Source of the DNA: Papilionanthe hookeriana x Papilionanthe teres
Lineage: Eukaryota > Streptophyta > Magnoliopsida > Asparagales > Orchidaceae
Length of the DNA stretch: 64,000 nt
Reading direction: 5' to 3'
Assembly: GCA_022702705.1 (NCBI GenBank)
Contig: CM040433.1
Span: 16,500,682-16,564,681 of the forward strand
Shown: positions 19,559-31,104 of the stretch, in pieces
How positions within the stretch are numbered: the stretch's first letter is position 1
How the letters are laid out: each line of letters starts with the position of its first letter
Translations under genes and position numbers: made by a program
The notes under the pieces: generated by a model
Told to the model about the DNA's origin: nothing
The model's input: the letters and a program-made list of their open reading frames with translations, nothing else
Database searches by the model: none

Positions 19559-20862
19559 AAAACTTGACCCGTAATCCGCTGATGACAAATATAATAATTA
19601 ATGCTTTCAAATATATGTAATAGATAATAATAGCGGCTAGTGTATATAAACATAATTTTATCAAAAATATTTTACACACTAGGGGTACTACGCAAGTATA
19701 CGTATCGTATCAAGTAATATAGGGCTTTGAAACAAAGACCCAGTATCGATCTCACGATGAGTGAGTTATGGATTTTTAAATATTTTAATTTTATTTTTAA
19801 GTATTTCTTTTATAGTTATAAATTTGATATTTTTAATTTATCAGATGCAATAATAAAGCAGTAATGAAATGATTGATGTAAATAGCAATAAGAAAGCAAC
19901 TTTCTTCCTTTCAATTAATCCAAGATTTTCTAAGATAATGATAATATTCGTGGAGAATATAAATTTATGGTATTGTGCCTAATAGAAGCATTCATATTTT
20001 TTACCCTTTGATCCAGGTGTAAAGAACATTGGCTAGCTTATAGATCGAGTCCGGATGTATTGTTAGTAGAATGGGTTAATCTAGGCTCACACTACTAGAT
20101 GCCCGAGGGTGGCTATGGTCGACCTCTACTAGTGACCCTTTCCTTCTCTATAAACCAAATCACAAGAATTTAGTCTGTCACTCTAAAAACTTATCAATTC
20201 TATGCCCATTATATAATATCTTCCTATTTATTTTCACTTCACCTTGAATAACCCGCACAAGGCCTTCGACTACCCAAGGATTCATGTGATATCTACTAAT
20301 TAAGAATTCATCTCCTTCTAGGTATCAAAACTCTTCAACAGATTTTAACAATTTAAATGGCCAATTTAAATAGTAAATTAAGATCCGGTATTAATATCAT
20401 CACAATGTTTTAAAATATAAATAGTTTTTAATTCTCCAACGAATTTTATATTATCTTATTTATCTTTTCATATTTGAAAGGAGAAATCAAACTAACTACT
20501 CAGAACACATTGAATTTAAACAACAAAACATGATAATGAAACTTTGAATAAAATTACAAATAATTATCTCAAGTGTTTCTCCTACTGAACCTCTGAATTC
20601 TTCTGACTCTAAAGCAAATAAACTTCAAAAGAACCAACTCTTTAAACTCTCAATACAAACTCTAAATAAAATAACTAACTAATTTATGAAGGATAGTAAA
20701 ATGTTGCCCTAAAGTATCTCTCTAATTCTCTCTCTAGATGGGGCTCTGAGATAGGGGGCGATTTTTTACCGAAGGAGTACCCTCCTATTTATAGGCTTCA
20801 AGGGTTACCTCAAGGCACCTCTTCAAAATGTGTCCACATTCAATGAATCTTCTAGAATGTGT

Positions 20863-20884
20863 GTCTGGCGCCTAGGCGCCAGAC
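20863..20884. repeat. Perfect 22-bp palindrome in the minus-strand LTR
   Basis: The core is GGCGCCTAGGCGCC, extended on both sides by TCT/AGA and G/C to 22 bases with no mismatch. It is this LTR family's version of the GC-rich box; a second, less perfect box lies at 21090-21119. Confidence 0.8.
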
Positions 20885-21327
20885 TCTGCGTCCAAATCTT
20901 CGCACCTCTTCACTTTGGATCGCACCTCTTCTTGATTAAAACTGTTTCCAAGCGTCCAAATACATTGTATCACATGTCCTATAAATCAGGAACAACTGCT
21001 AGTCTTCTAGAAGGTCCAATAAACGCTAAAACCATCAAAATAACCGTCCAAAAGTCGTCAAAAATCTTAACAGATCCCGTATTGACCTGGTGCTTAGGCG
21101 CCGGATTCTGGCGCCGGACCAATAATTTTGAAAATTTTGCATTTTGGCTCCATTTTTGCTCCTTTTTGCTCCTTTTTACTCCTTTTTCACTTTTTTTTCC
21201 TTCTTGAATATTTTTCCATCACCTATATCCAAAAACACAAAAATACCTTTCATTAAAGCATAATATCCTTTAAAATTTATAAAAATCAAGGCATAAAAAT
21301 GGATATTTTTTTTCAAGGATCATATAT

Positions 21328-21565
21328 GAATACTGGTTTAATTAACAATGTGATACTACTGTTGCAAAGAACACAGCAGATTTGTGGCATTGTAGAATTG
21401 GCCACATGAGTCAGAGAGGCATGAAGGAACTTCGGTCCATAGGTAATCAACCAGAACTGAAGTTAGTTGATCTCAGCATGTGTGAGAATTGCATTATGGG
21501 GAAATAGAGAAAGTTCAGTCTCTTGAAAAGTGCAGGACGCCAAGGACAGGAAAGCTACATCTTAT
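21328..21565 (+). pseudogene. Copia pre-integrase and zinc-binding region, element 1
   Basis: The frames read WHCRIGHMSQRGMKEL and ENCIMGK after NTGLINN, matching the GAG-pre-integrase/HHCC region of plant copia elements. There is a frameshift near 21350 and a TAG after ENCIMGK. Interrupted at 21565 by the Athila complex, whose target duplication CTTAT is 21561-21565 and 41701-41705. Confidence 0.8.
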
Positions 21566-23230
21566 TGATGCACCAAAAATATATGTTGTCTTTGCTATAT
21601 AATTTTACCCATTTTTGGTGATATTTCACTTTAAAGAAAGGTATTTTTCATGATTTGTTGCAGATATGATGATTTTAGGTGATTGTAGCGAAAAGAAGCA
21701 AAAAAGGAACAAATTCGGAGAAAAAGGAGTAAAAAGGAGGAAAACAGCTTCTGGCGCTGCAGGCGCCATTTTCCCGAGAGCTCAGCAAATATTTGGACGA
21801 TAGAGCACCATCGACGCCTATCAGGCGCCGCCAGTGCCCAATGTCGGTTAATTTCAAATTTGAAGAGTTTTGGCGACTTTTTGAAGGGATGCCTATGGAA
21901 ACTCTTGGGATTTCATTTCTAACTTATATGTAACTGCTTTTGGACAAAAATTAAGGGAGGTCTACTGTGTTTCTAGTGTAGTTTTAGTGAGGGAGAGTGT
22001 GTGTTGAGTGTTAGGGCTTAAAAGAGAAGAGTGTAGAAGTGAGAATTTTAAAGAAATTCTTCTCTAAGGAGTGAAGGAGAAGGAGTAAAGTGAGAGATTG
22101 CTTCTTCCTTTCCATTCTAAAGAGGGAATTGAGTTTGCAAAGAAGAGAGAAAATGATTCAAAGGAACTTCAAGGGATTTGCATTGGGGAAGAGAAAGAGA
22201 TAAGTTGTATTTTTTTGTGGTTTGTATGACTTTTCTTTTATATATAAAATCCATGTTTTATTGTGTATTCTCTATGAATTCTGAGTAGTCTCCTTTGTCT
22301 TTCTTCTTGCTAGAGATGTGATGATGTTTTGATGTGGATGTGAAGTGCTTTTAAAGTATAGAAGAAATTGTGATGGTTTTCATTTCGAACTTAATTTACT
22401 TTTTGATCTGGCCAATTGAATTGTTAAAATCTGTTGTTGTACAATAATTCTTAAAGGATTTAGTGTCCTACAACAATAATGAAGAATCCATTCAATTTCC
22501 ATGAATGAATTGCGTAGTTCATGGAAATTGAGTGCAAATAAATAGGGAAATGTGTTTTGATGGACTTCAAATTAAAGATTTCAAGGTGACAGGCTGAGAT
22601 CCCCAATTTGGTCCTAAGATTAGTAACTAAACTCGAAGGTTAGCCTTCAGGTGAAGGGTGAGTGGGATCTCCGTAGTGACAGCCAGTATCCTCCCAGCCT
22701 AGCCTTAGATTTAGTGAATAAACTTAGGATATGTCAATGTTCTTTTCATGCTTGGAAGAGGGGGGCTCTTTTGAGGGTAAAGAAACATTTATGCTCCTAT
22801 TTGGCACAATACCATAGATAATCATTCCATATCATCCACACATCATATACTCGTTGCAAAAGGAAATATACTTTTCTTATAAATGAAAACCATTCAAATA
22901 TATAGCTTAGTGTGTGTCTGTTAGTTAATTTTGTTTTAAAGATATTAGAAGTAATTGTAGTTTGTTTAATTGTTACTGTTTTCTGCATCTTAGTAGTAGT
23001 AGTAAACATTAAACTTTAATTGCAATTTGAGTATTGGAATTCAGTATTACATTATCAATTTTAAGATCTTTGCCTTCCCTGTGGGATCGATAACCAGGAC
23101 TCCATTAGAGCCCTATATTACTTGATACGATACGTATACTTGCGTTGAATGTTTGGACTTTACAAAATCATTATAAATATATATAAATTTGAGTTCATAA
23201 GTTCTTGCAATATTAAAGTCCGCGCAGTCA
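21566..23230 (+). repeat. 5' LTR of the Athila complex
   Basis: 1665 bp, TGATGCACC to GCGCAGTCA, with TG/CA ends and CTTAT target duplication on the left. GC-rich boxes at about 21751-21767 and 21805-21839; the second region is longer than in the other two copies (an extra segment of roughly 20 bases). The block GGGATCGATAACCAGGACTC..ACGATACGTATACTTGCG lies near the 3' end as in all Athila-like LTRs here. Confidence 0.9.
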
Positions 23231-23236
23231 AGTTTG

Positions 23237-23254
23237 TGGCGCCGTTGCCGGGGA
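23237..23254 (+). other. Primer-binding site (tRNA-Asp)
   Basis: TGGCGCCGTTGCCGGGGA is fully complementary to the 3' end of plant tRNA-Asp(GTC) as I know it. It lies six bases after the LTR end. It would prime minus-strand cDNA synthesis. Confidence 0.9.
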
Positions 23255-23370
23255 AGGAAGAAAGCAAATATAGACGGTATCTATTGATAATATAGTAACT
23301 AAAAACATTTACTTTGTTGTGTGTAATTGTGTGTGTTTATTTACTTTTTAAAGTATTTGTGTGATTTTAT

Positions 23371-23457
23371 ATGCTTCATAGTGGATCTATATGTTTAGTA
23401 CCTTACGATTCGGAGTTAGAGCGAACTGTTAGAAAAATTAGAAAACAACAAAAATAA
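23371..23457 (+). CDS. 28-codon leader ORF upstream of gag, Athila complex
   Basis: ATG to TAA, 28 residues, core PYDSELERTVRKIRK. In frame with gag at 23476, separated by TAA and six codons. The ORF length, the TAA and the distance from ATG to gag ATG (105 nt) are identical to element 1 (2648-2734), while the first eight residues differ. Confidence 0.6.
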   Translation: MLHSGSICLVPYDSELERTVRKIRKQQK

Positions 23458-23475
23458 ACTGAAAATACTTGTGAA

Positions 23476-24766
23476 ATGGCGAATAATCAAGATAATCAGA
23501 GAAATGATATTCGAATTTTGCAAAGACCTTTAAGAGATTATGCTAACCCAACAGCAGATGAAATTCATATAACTATTCAAAATCCTGATGTTACTGCTAA
23601 TTCATTTGAACTTAAACCTGTTATTATTCAAATGGTACAAAATAATCAATTTAGAGGAACACCTAATGAGGATCCAAATTTACATCTTGCTAGTTTTCTA
23701 GAGCTGTGTGCTACTTTTAAATATGACGGAGTGTCGAATGATGCTGTCAGACTTAGACTTTTTCCTTTTTCGTTAAGGGATAAAGCTAAGGCGTGGTTAA
23801 ATTCGTTAGCACCTGGATCTATTAGAACTTAGGGAGAATTGTCTCAAAAGTTTCTATCAAAATATTTCCCTCCATCAAAGACTGTTAAGCTAAGAAATGA
23901 TATTACATCTTTTGGTCAGTTTGAAAAGGAATCAATATATGAAGCTTGGGAGAGATTTAAAGATCTTCTTAGGAAGTGCCCACATCATGCTATACCAGAT
24001 TGGTTAATAATTCAAACATTTTATAATGGATTAGTGGGATCATTGAGATCGATTATAGATGCTGCTGATGGTGGATAGTTAATGTCAAAATCTTTTGATG
24101 AAGCATACACATTAATTGAAGAAATGACTACTAATAATTTTCAATGTCCCTCTGAACGGGTAAATCCTAAAAGAGTAGCTAGTGTTCATGATTCAGAAAT
24201 GATGACTATGATAGTTTCTCAAATTGTAGCCCTTTCTAAGAAAATAGATCAGTATGGAATGAATTATTCTCAACCACCTCAAGTGTTAAGAGGAAAATTC
24301 ATTTGGACAGATAATAGAATCTCAAACACCTTATGAGAATTTGAATGCTATTAATAGACCTAACAATTCTTATTCAAATTATTATAATTCTGGTTGGAAG
24401 AATTATCCAAATTTCAATTGGAATAATAGTAATGCCAATTTTAACCCACATTGGGGGAACAATTCAATAAATTCAGTTGGAAATTCGAACAATCAAGAAA
24501 ATACCAATTTTAGACCATCTTATTCTCCTGGATTCAATAGTAACCTATAATTTAAGGATAAGATGTTGTCTACTAAAGAAATGATTTTGAATATGGGAAA
24601 TCAATTACAAGCTCAAGGTTTTGCAATGAAAACTATTTAAAATCAATTGGGGCATATTTTCACTGCACTTAATAATAGACCTTCTGGAACGCTTCCAAGT
24701 AATGTTGAGATCAATCCAAAAGATCAAAACAAGGAACAACTTAAGGCTACTTAATTAAGGAGTGGA
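23476..24766 (+). pseudogene. Athila-type gag, complex copy A
   Basis: Opens MANNQDNQRNDIR, then RPLRDYANPTADEIHI, PNEDPNLHLASFLELC, RLRLFPFSLRDKAKAWLN, QKFLSKYFPPSK, WERFKDLLRKCPHH. Stops: TAG at 23830-23832 where W is expected (SIRT-stop-GELSQKF), TAG at 24076-24078, a frameshift near 24290, stop at 24548-24550, and later ones near 24640 and 24752. The tail contains YYNSGWKNYPNFNWNN and no zinc knuckle. Same gene as in element 1, clearly diverged. Confidence 0.9.
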
Positions 24767-24772
24767 AAATAT

Positions 24773-25872
24773 TTGGAGACTAGAGTGCAAAAAGAAGTTG
24801 AAATAGAAAAGGAGAAGGTGAATATTGAAAAAGGTTCAAACAAGATTTATCCAGACTTAGAATATCCTCTTGAACCAATGAAGATTACTGTTGAAAAACC
24901 ACCGCTTCCATTTCCTCAAAGATTGAAGCAACAAAATAGGGATAACAGTTTTGAAAATTTTTTGGAGATCCTTAAGAAATTAACGATAAATATTCCTTTT
25001 GTTGAAGCATTAGAACAGATGTCTGACTATGCCAAGTTTATGAAGGATATCTTAAAAAAGAAAAGAAAGTTTACATATTATGAAACTGTTGCACTTAGCG
25101 GAGAGTGTAGTGCAATTATTCAGAAGAAGCTTCCGGAAAACTTAAAGATCCTGATAGTTTCACTATCCCGTGTGCTATAGGTGAAAAATTTTTCGGAAGA
25201 GCCTTATGTGATATGGGAGCTAGTATTAATCTTATGTCTTTATCAACTTTTAAAAGGTTGGGAATAGGAGAAATTTCTCCTACATCTGTGACTCTTCAGT
25301 TGGCTAATCGTTCCATTACTTATCCTAAAGGAGTGGTGGAAGATGTGTTAGTGAAAGTGAATAAATTCATCTTTCCTGTGGATTTTATTGTACTTAATAT
25401 GGAGGAAGATAAAGAAATTTCAATTATTTTAGGAAGACCATTCCTTGCTACTGGAAGAGCAGTGATTGATATACAAAAATGAGAATTAAATATGAGAGTT
25501 AATGATCAAGAGGTGACCTTTAATATTTTGAAATCTATAAAGTATACCTCAATGGAAAAAGATAATGAATATTTTAGGATGGAGGTTTGTGAATATTTGA
25601 GAAACGATCATTTTGAAAATATATTTGAAAAAAGTAGATTATGAAAATATGTTTGAAGAAGAAATTGAAAATACAGAAAATTCAGATAGTAAGAAGAATC
25701 AAGATTTGGAGTATGTTCAGGAGAGATTTGAAGTATTAGACACAATGGAAGCTGGAAATAAAAGCCTAATTCTATATATAATAAAACCTCCTGAACTTGA
25801 GATGAAAATTCTCTCTAATCATTTGAAGTATATTTTTTAGGAGAATCATCTACCCTACCAGTTATTGTATCT
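24773..25872 (+). pseudogene. Athila-type aspartic protease, complex copy A
   Basis: PPLPFPQRLKQQN and NIPFVEALEQMSDYAKFMKDIL precede the protease. The active-site region reads ALCDMGASINLM (usual CDLGAS), then ISPTSVTLQLANRSITYPKG and the intact IILGRPFLATGRAVID. A frameshift near 25140-25180 and a TGA at 25480-25482 break the frame. Beyond it, an acidic linker with more stops leads to RT. Confidence 0.85.
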
Positions 25873-27198
25873 TTGGAGTTAAATAATTATCAAGAACAGA
25901 AGTTGTTGGAAATTTTAAAAAGATACAAGAACGTTTTTGGATGGACTTTAGCAGATATTAAAGGAATCAGTCCTTCGATTTGTATGCATAGAATTTTATT
26001 AGATGAAGAACATAAACTGAGATTTGATTCACAGAGGAGATTGAATCCAATAATGAAAGAAGTAGTTAACAAGGAGATTTTAAAATGGCTGGATGCTGGA
26101 ATTATTTATCCTATTTCGGATAGTGCTTGGGTGAGTCCAATACATTGTGTACCGAAAAAGGGAGGAGCGACTGTTGAAGTGAATGAATGTACTGAAATTA
26201 TGCCCACAAGACAAATTAATGGATGACGAATTTGTATTGACAATAGGAAATTAAATTCCGCCACCTGAAAAGATCACTTTCCTCTTCCTTTTCTCGATCA
26301 AATGCTGTATAGACTTGCTGGACACAAGTACTACTACTTTCTGGATGGATATACTGGTTACCATCAAATACCTATTGCTCCTGAGGATCAAGAAAAGACA
26401 ATATTGACTAGCCCGTATGGAACCATTACTTTTCGAAGAATTTCTTTTATATTGTGTAATGCACCTGCAACATTTCAGAGATGTATGATGTTTATCTTCA
26501 GTAGTATGATAGATAATGGAATAGAAGTTTTCATGGATGATTTCTCTGTATTCGGAACTTCATTTGAAATTTGCCTGGAAAACTTAGCAAAAGTTTTGGA
26601 GCTTTGCGAGAAAACAAATTTAGTTCTGAATTGGAAGAAATGTCAATTTATGGTTGCAGGAGGAATTGTGCTTGTGCATAAAATTTCTGAACACGGTATG
26701 GAGGTTGACCTTGCTAAAATTAGAGTGATTAAGAGATTGCCACCACACACTACCGAGAGAGAGGTGATAAGTTTCTTATGACACGCTAGATTTTACAGGC
26801 GATATATTAAAGATTTTTTTAAAATTACTAAACATTTGTGCCAACTTCAAGAAAATGATAGAAAGTTTGATTTTAATGATGAATGTTTGAGTGCTTTCGA
26901 ATTATTGAAAGAGAAATTAATAACTGTACCTATAATTGTTTCACCAGATTGGGAGAAACCATTTGAACTCATTTGTGATGCTAGTGATTATGCGATCCAA
27001 GTAGCATTAGGGCAAAGGCATGATAAAGTTTTCAAAGTCGTTTACTATGCTAGTAAAACTCTTAATGAAGCTCAAATTAATTATACCACTACTGAAAGAG
27101 AGTTATTAGATATAGTATTTACTTTTGAAAAGTTTAAACCTTATTTAATTGGAGCTAAAAGTATTGTGCATATAGACCATTCGGCTATCAAATAATCA
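25873..27198 (+). pseudogene. Reverse transcriptase and RNase H, complex copy A
   Basis: RT motifs: HRILLDEEHKLRFDSQRRLNP, WVSPIHCVPKKGG, PLPFLDQML, YTGYHQIPIAPEDQEKT and catalytic FMDDFSVFG (about 26530-26560). TGA at 26224-26226 replaces W in the ING-W segment. TGA at 26779-26781 replaces the G of the usual FLGH motif. RNase H: WEKPFELICDASDYAIQVALGQ, YYASKTLNEAQINYTTTERELL and IVHIDHSAIK, with TAA at 27193-27195. Confidence 0.9.
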
Positions 27199-28634
27199 AT
27201 GCAAAAGAAGGATGCAAAACTTAGACTGATTAGATGGATACTTCTTCTGCAAGAATTTGATTTTATGATAGTTGATAGAAAGGGATACGATAACCAAATA
27301 GCTGATCATTTGTCAAGATTAGAGTATGATAAATTATTTGAATTTGAGAAGGAAGTTACAGAACCTTTCCCTGATGAACAACTTTATACTATTATGGGAA
27401 GAAATTTACCTTGGTATGTTGATATTGTGAATTATATTGTGAGTGATATTGTACCACCTGATTTAATAAGAAAACAATAAAAGAAGTTTAAATATGATGC
27501 AAAATTTTATTTTTTGGACGAGCCCTATATATATAAACAGTGTAAGGATCTGATTATTATCAGATGTGAAGAAACAAATTTAATTATTGAACGATGTCAT
27601 TATTATGAATTTGGAGGTCATTTTGGTGTTGATAAAACTGCTTTTAAGATTTTACAATCTGGATTTTATTGGCCTACTCTTTTTCAGGATGTATATAAAT
27701 ATATTAAATCATGTGATCGATGTCAGAGAGTAGGTAATATCTCTAGAAAAAATGAAATGCCTCTAAATTATAATTTGGAAGTTGAAATTTTTTATGTATG
27801 GGGATTAGATTTTATGGGACCATTTACTCCTTCATTTGGGAATTTATATATACTGGTTACAGTTGATTATGTCTCGAAATGGATTGAAGCTATTGCTTTA
27901 CCTAGATGTGATGCTCGGAGCGTTTTAAAATTTTTAAAGAAAAATATATTTACAAGATATGGAATGCCGAGAGTGATTATAACTAATGGAGGAACCCATT
28001 TCAGGAATAATCAAATTAGGAATTATAACTGATTGTAGAAGTGTCTAATCGTGAAATTAAAAGAATTTTAGAGAAAACTATGGATAATCATAAATTAGAT
28101 TAGTCTGCTCGATTAGATACTGCATTATGGGTTTATAGGACTGCTTTTAAGACCCATATTGGAATGTCTCCTTATAGACTAGTGTTTAGTAAGACTTACC
28201 ATTTACTAGTTGAATTGGAGCATAAAGCATATTGGGTGATAAAAGAGTTGAATTTTAATTTGAAAAATGCTGGAGAGAAGAGATTTATGCAATTGAATGA
28301 ATTGAAAGAGATTAGAAATGCATCTTATCACAATGACAGGATCTATAAAGAGAAAATGAAATTGTGGCATGATCGGAAGATATTGAAAAAGAAATTGGAA
28401 TATGGACAAAAAGTTTTGTTATACAACACAAGATTGAATTTATTTCCTGGAAAGCTCAAGTTTAGATGGTTAGGACCTTTTACAGTTGAAAAAGTTCATT
28501 CTTTTGGAACTATTGATATTAAGGATCCTGATACTGAAAAGATTTTCAAAGTTAATGGACATCAATTAAACCCTTACTTTGACGGGTTTCAACCTGAATT
28601 CAAAGAGGTTTTAATGCTGAGTCATCTCGATTAA
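27199..28634 (+). pseudogene. Integrase, complex copy A
   Basis: The zinc-binding region is intact in its key residues (RCHYYEFGGHFGVDKTA and KSCDRCQRVGN). In the core, the first aspartate is present (VWGLDFMGPF) but the second is lost: IITNGGTHFRN has N where D is required. About 90 bases around the next segment are replaced by an unrelated short stretch near 28008-28030, followed by VSNREIKR. A TAG lies near 28101. The C-terminus (28164-28634) has FRWLGPFTVEKV, the GPF/Y module, and ends FKEVLMLSHLD. Confidence 0.85.
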
Positions 28635-28854
28635 CTGATTAGTTTGTCAGGCTGACGACGTTAAACCAAGCGTTTTATAGGAGTCAACTCATATGTATCT
28701 TTGTGGTGTGTTTGCTTGTTTGTTGTTGTTGTGATTTTCAGATAGTTATTTTTGAATCCTAATCGCTCCTAAATACTTTTAAAATTGATAATTATTGGAT
28801 CGAATTGAGATATTGGAATATTTTAAGCCAAACGAAGTTCGGTGAGATTTTTTA

Positions 28855-28990
28855 CCACTAGCGCCGTCGGCGCCAGAATGGGCGCCGCCGGCACCCAATC
28901 ACAAAGAGTATTGCTGAATTTTGGGTTTGAGCGCCGCCGGCGTCCAAAACCTATTGACGGTTTTTGAAGTTTCAAAGTGCGAGTTCTGGC
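28855..28990 (+). promoter_or_regulatory. GC-rich palindromic module upstream of ORF A, complex copy A
   Basis: Three boxes: GCGCCGTCGGCGCC (28861-28874), GCGCCGCCGGCACC (28882-28895) and GCGCCGCCGGCGTC (28931-28944). Then GACGGTTTTTGAAGTTTCAAA, similar to the LTR sequence that follows its own boxes (GTCGGTGG..TTTCAAATTTGAAG). No known function. Confidence 0.5.
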
Positions 28991-29145
28991 GGTTTTGAGC
29001 GGGATCTTCATCCTTATAACTCCCTAAACTCCATTTTAGACTTCCAAGCTCTAGAAAAATGAAAACTACCATTCCCAATTTACATCCCATGGATTCCTAC
29101 TCTATAGAAACCCCTCGATCTCGCATTTTTAACTGAAGGAAGTTT

Positions 29146-30258
29146 ATGAGTTTCGAGGTGCAGCGATTGTTCAACAATGTGATGATGAAGAGGAGGATTA
29201 TCAATGAAATAGGCTTTATAAATCGAAGTATGGATAATTCTACTACAAGAATTGAAGAGATAATTAAGAAAAAACGTTGGGAAGTGCTTTGCTACACTAC
29301 TGTTGCCGTAGTATTTCTGGTTGTGAAGGAATTCTATGCAAATATTCACGGGATCAACCAAAGATTCGTCTTTGTGCGAGGTAGGTTTGTTCAATTCACT
29401 CCTGCTAGAATTAATTATCTCTTTATGATTGAGAATGTACCTATTTGTCACTCTTTCAATTTTAATGCCACAGGTGATAATATGAATGATGTGTATCGTT
29501 ATTTGACGGATGAGAATGAAGATTGGGAAATTAGATAAAATGGATATATTAGTTTCCCTTCTGCATCTTTAAATCTGGTGTCAAAGCAGTGACATTACTT
29601 TATTTCGGCAAAGTTATTTCCAACTTTGAAGATTAGCAAGGTAACCAAGGAAAGTGCCATTTTGAATTTTTGTATTCAAATTGGGAGGTCGATTGATATT
29701 GTTAATATAATTGTGAAATCAGTTTTAGGATTAATTGTGCATGGATCTAAATATGGGTTTGGACACCCGTCCACCATATTTCTGTTGTGTAGTCAATCAC
29801 AAGTTCCATATGGGAGTTGTGAAAAAGTTCTTCTTCCCAGGAGGCCTATAGATCCAACTAATCTTTATGACTACCAAACAATAGGAGATGAAGATGATAT
29901 GAATCTGCTTGCTGATCAACCAACTCAGACTTCACAATCGATTCAGCCCTACTTTCCTGTAAGTTTCAGAATGATACTGAAAAGGATTAAACAGTTAGAA
30001 AAAGAGGTATAGAATGTTATGAATGTAATCAATAATATTTCTGATTCATTTGATCATATAGATTGGAGGATGAAGGAACAATTTGATCACACTGGTCGGA
30101 TTGAGATGGGCTTGATTAATCTGATGAAAAAGAACACTGTGATTGTTGAGGATTCATCTGATAAATTCTCATTTCGTCCCTTCTACTATTTGTTCGTGCA
30201 TCAGCAATCTATTGGAGATATTAGAGAGAAAGATAGTTATGAGACTGATGTGGAGTGA
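29146..30258 (+). pseudogene. ORF A, env-position protein of unknown function, complex copy A
   Basis: About 370 codons. Segments: EVLCYTTVAVVFLVVKEFYANI, FVFVRGRFVQFTPARINYLFMIE, VYRYLTDENEDWEIR, HYFISAKLFPTLKISKVTKES, AILNFCIQ, KVLLPRRPIDPTNLYDYQ and a coiled-coil-like end (RMILKRIKQLEKEV). It ends IREKDSYETDVE. Stops at 29536-29538, 29590-29592 (W expected) and 30010-30012. Homologous to ORF B just downstream and to ORF A of element 1. No clear signal peptide or transmembrane anchor. Confidence 0.75.
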
Positions 30259-30655
30259 TTATTGGATTTTTCTTATGTTTGATGTGTGTTTAGTTTACTT
30301 TGCTTAATTTTGTTTGGTGTGTTTAGTATTTACTTTGCTTTGCTTTGAAATTTGAATTTGGGTTTAATATGCTTAATTTTATTATGTGTGCTTAGATTTT
30401 AGTGTTTGCTTTTCGTAGCGTACTTGCAACACTAAAATTCTAAAGAGTTGTTGGTTTAATTTGATGAACATATTTAGCGTTTATGATGTAATGTGGATTT
30501 TATATATAGAAGTATGTTTTGTATTATTTGTGTAAGAATTGTGTTAGTTATTGCTTGTGTGATGAAATAGATGTTTAATGAAGTGTTAAATGTCATTGTG
30601 GAGGTTGAAACGATCGAAATTACAAAAAAATTTCTGATCCAGAAAAATTTTTGTA
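30259..30655 (+). other. Spacer between ORF A and the ORF B module, complex copy A
   Basis: T/G-rich, no reading frame of note. It repeats the string TTTGGTGTGTTTAGT and similar. Conserved with copy B (36759-37155). Confidence 0.5.
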
Positions 30656-30656
30656 C

Positions 30657-30720
30657 TGGCGCCGCCAGCGTCCAAATCCAGAGAGTTTGGCATTTTAATA
30701 AATAGAGCGCCGCCGGCGCC
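30657..30720 (+). promoter_or_regulatory. GC-rich palindromic module upstream of ORF B, complex copy A
   Basis: Box 1 TGGCGCCGCCAGCGTCCA (30658-30675 within one base), spacer with AGAGAGTTTGGCATTTTAAT, box 2 GCGCCGCCGGCGCC (30707-30720). The same pair with a similar spacer is found in the LTR (33734-33800). Confidence 0.5.
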
Positions 30721-30899
30721 CGAATACAGAAAAAGGCTGAAAACTCTTTATTTCGTGATTTTAACCCTGGGACCAGCAGTTTTTTCCATTACTTTCATCA
30801 TCCTCGTCCATTTTCGCGATTTTGAAGACCTAAGGCTTGCTAGATCTCGGATTTGAAGTGATTTCAAAGCTTTTCTAAACCAGATCTACACTTCACTTG

Positions 30900-31096
30900 G
30901 TAAGAGCTTCACTTTAAGTTAAAATTTTTTTATTTTCACCATGGGAATCTCTCACATTGCTTAGATTGGAATTTTTGGATTTTTGAAGAAATTTTGAGAT
31001 TCCTATGATGAATTTGCTCTTACTTGTTTAAAATAGTATTTGGAGTTTGTTACATTGTGGATTTGGGATTTATTAGAATTTTCTTGCAATTTTTAG
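30900..31096 (+). other. Candidate leader intron upstream of ORF B, complex copy A
   Basis: Donor CTTG/GTAAGAG at 30896-30906 and a pyrimidine-rich acceptor TTTTCTTGCAATTTTTAG ending at 31096, eight bases before the ORF B ATG. A/T-rich, 197 nt. The donor block is identical in element 1. Confidence 0.4.
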
Positions 31097-31104
31097 AAAT
31101 TCAC

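Larger units (their letters stand above)
19505..21322 (-). mobile_element. Athila-like LTR with primer-site stub, minus strand, internal region deleted
   Basis: TATAT flanks both ends (19500-19504 and 21323-21327) as target duplication. On the minus strand: an LTR from 21322 to 19565 (1758 bp) that begins TGATCC and ends GGGTCA, then a six-base gap and a tRNA-Asp-type primer site (19541-19558), then a 36 bp remnant ending GGTCA at 19505. So nearly all the internal region and most of the second LTR are gone. It shares CGATACGTATACTTGCG-type and TTTCTTTAAAG-type blocks with the other Athila-like LTRs and carries GC-rich boxes at 20863-20884 and 21090-21119. Confidence 0.75.

Noticed and set aside
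20830..21207. 125-codon + strand frame
   Set aside because: It lies inside the minus-strand LTR and includes the palindromic box; no family similarity.
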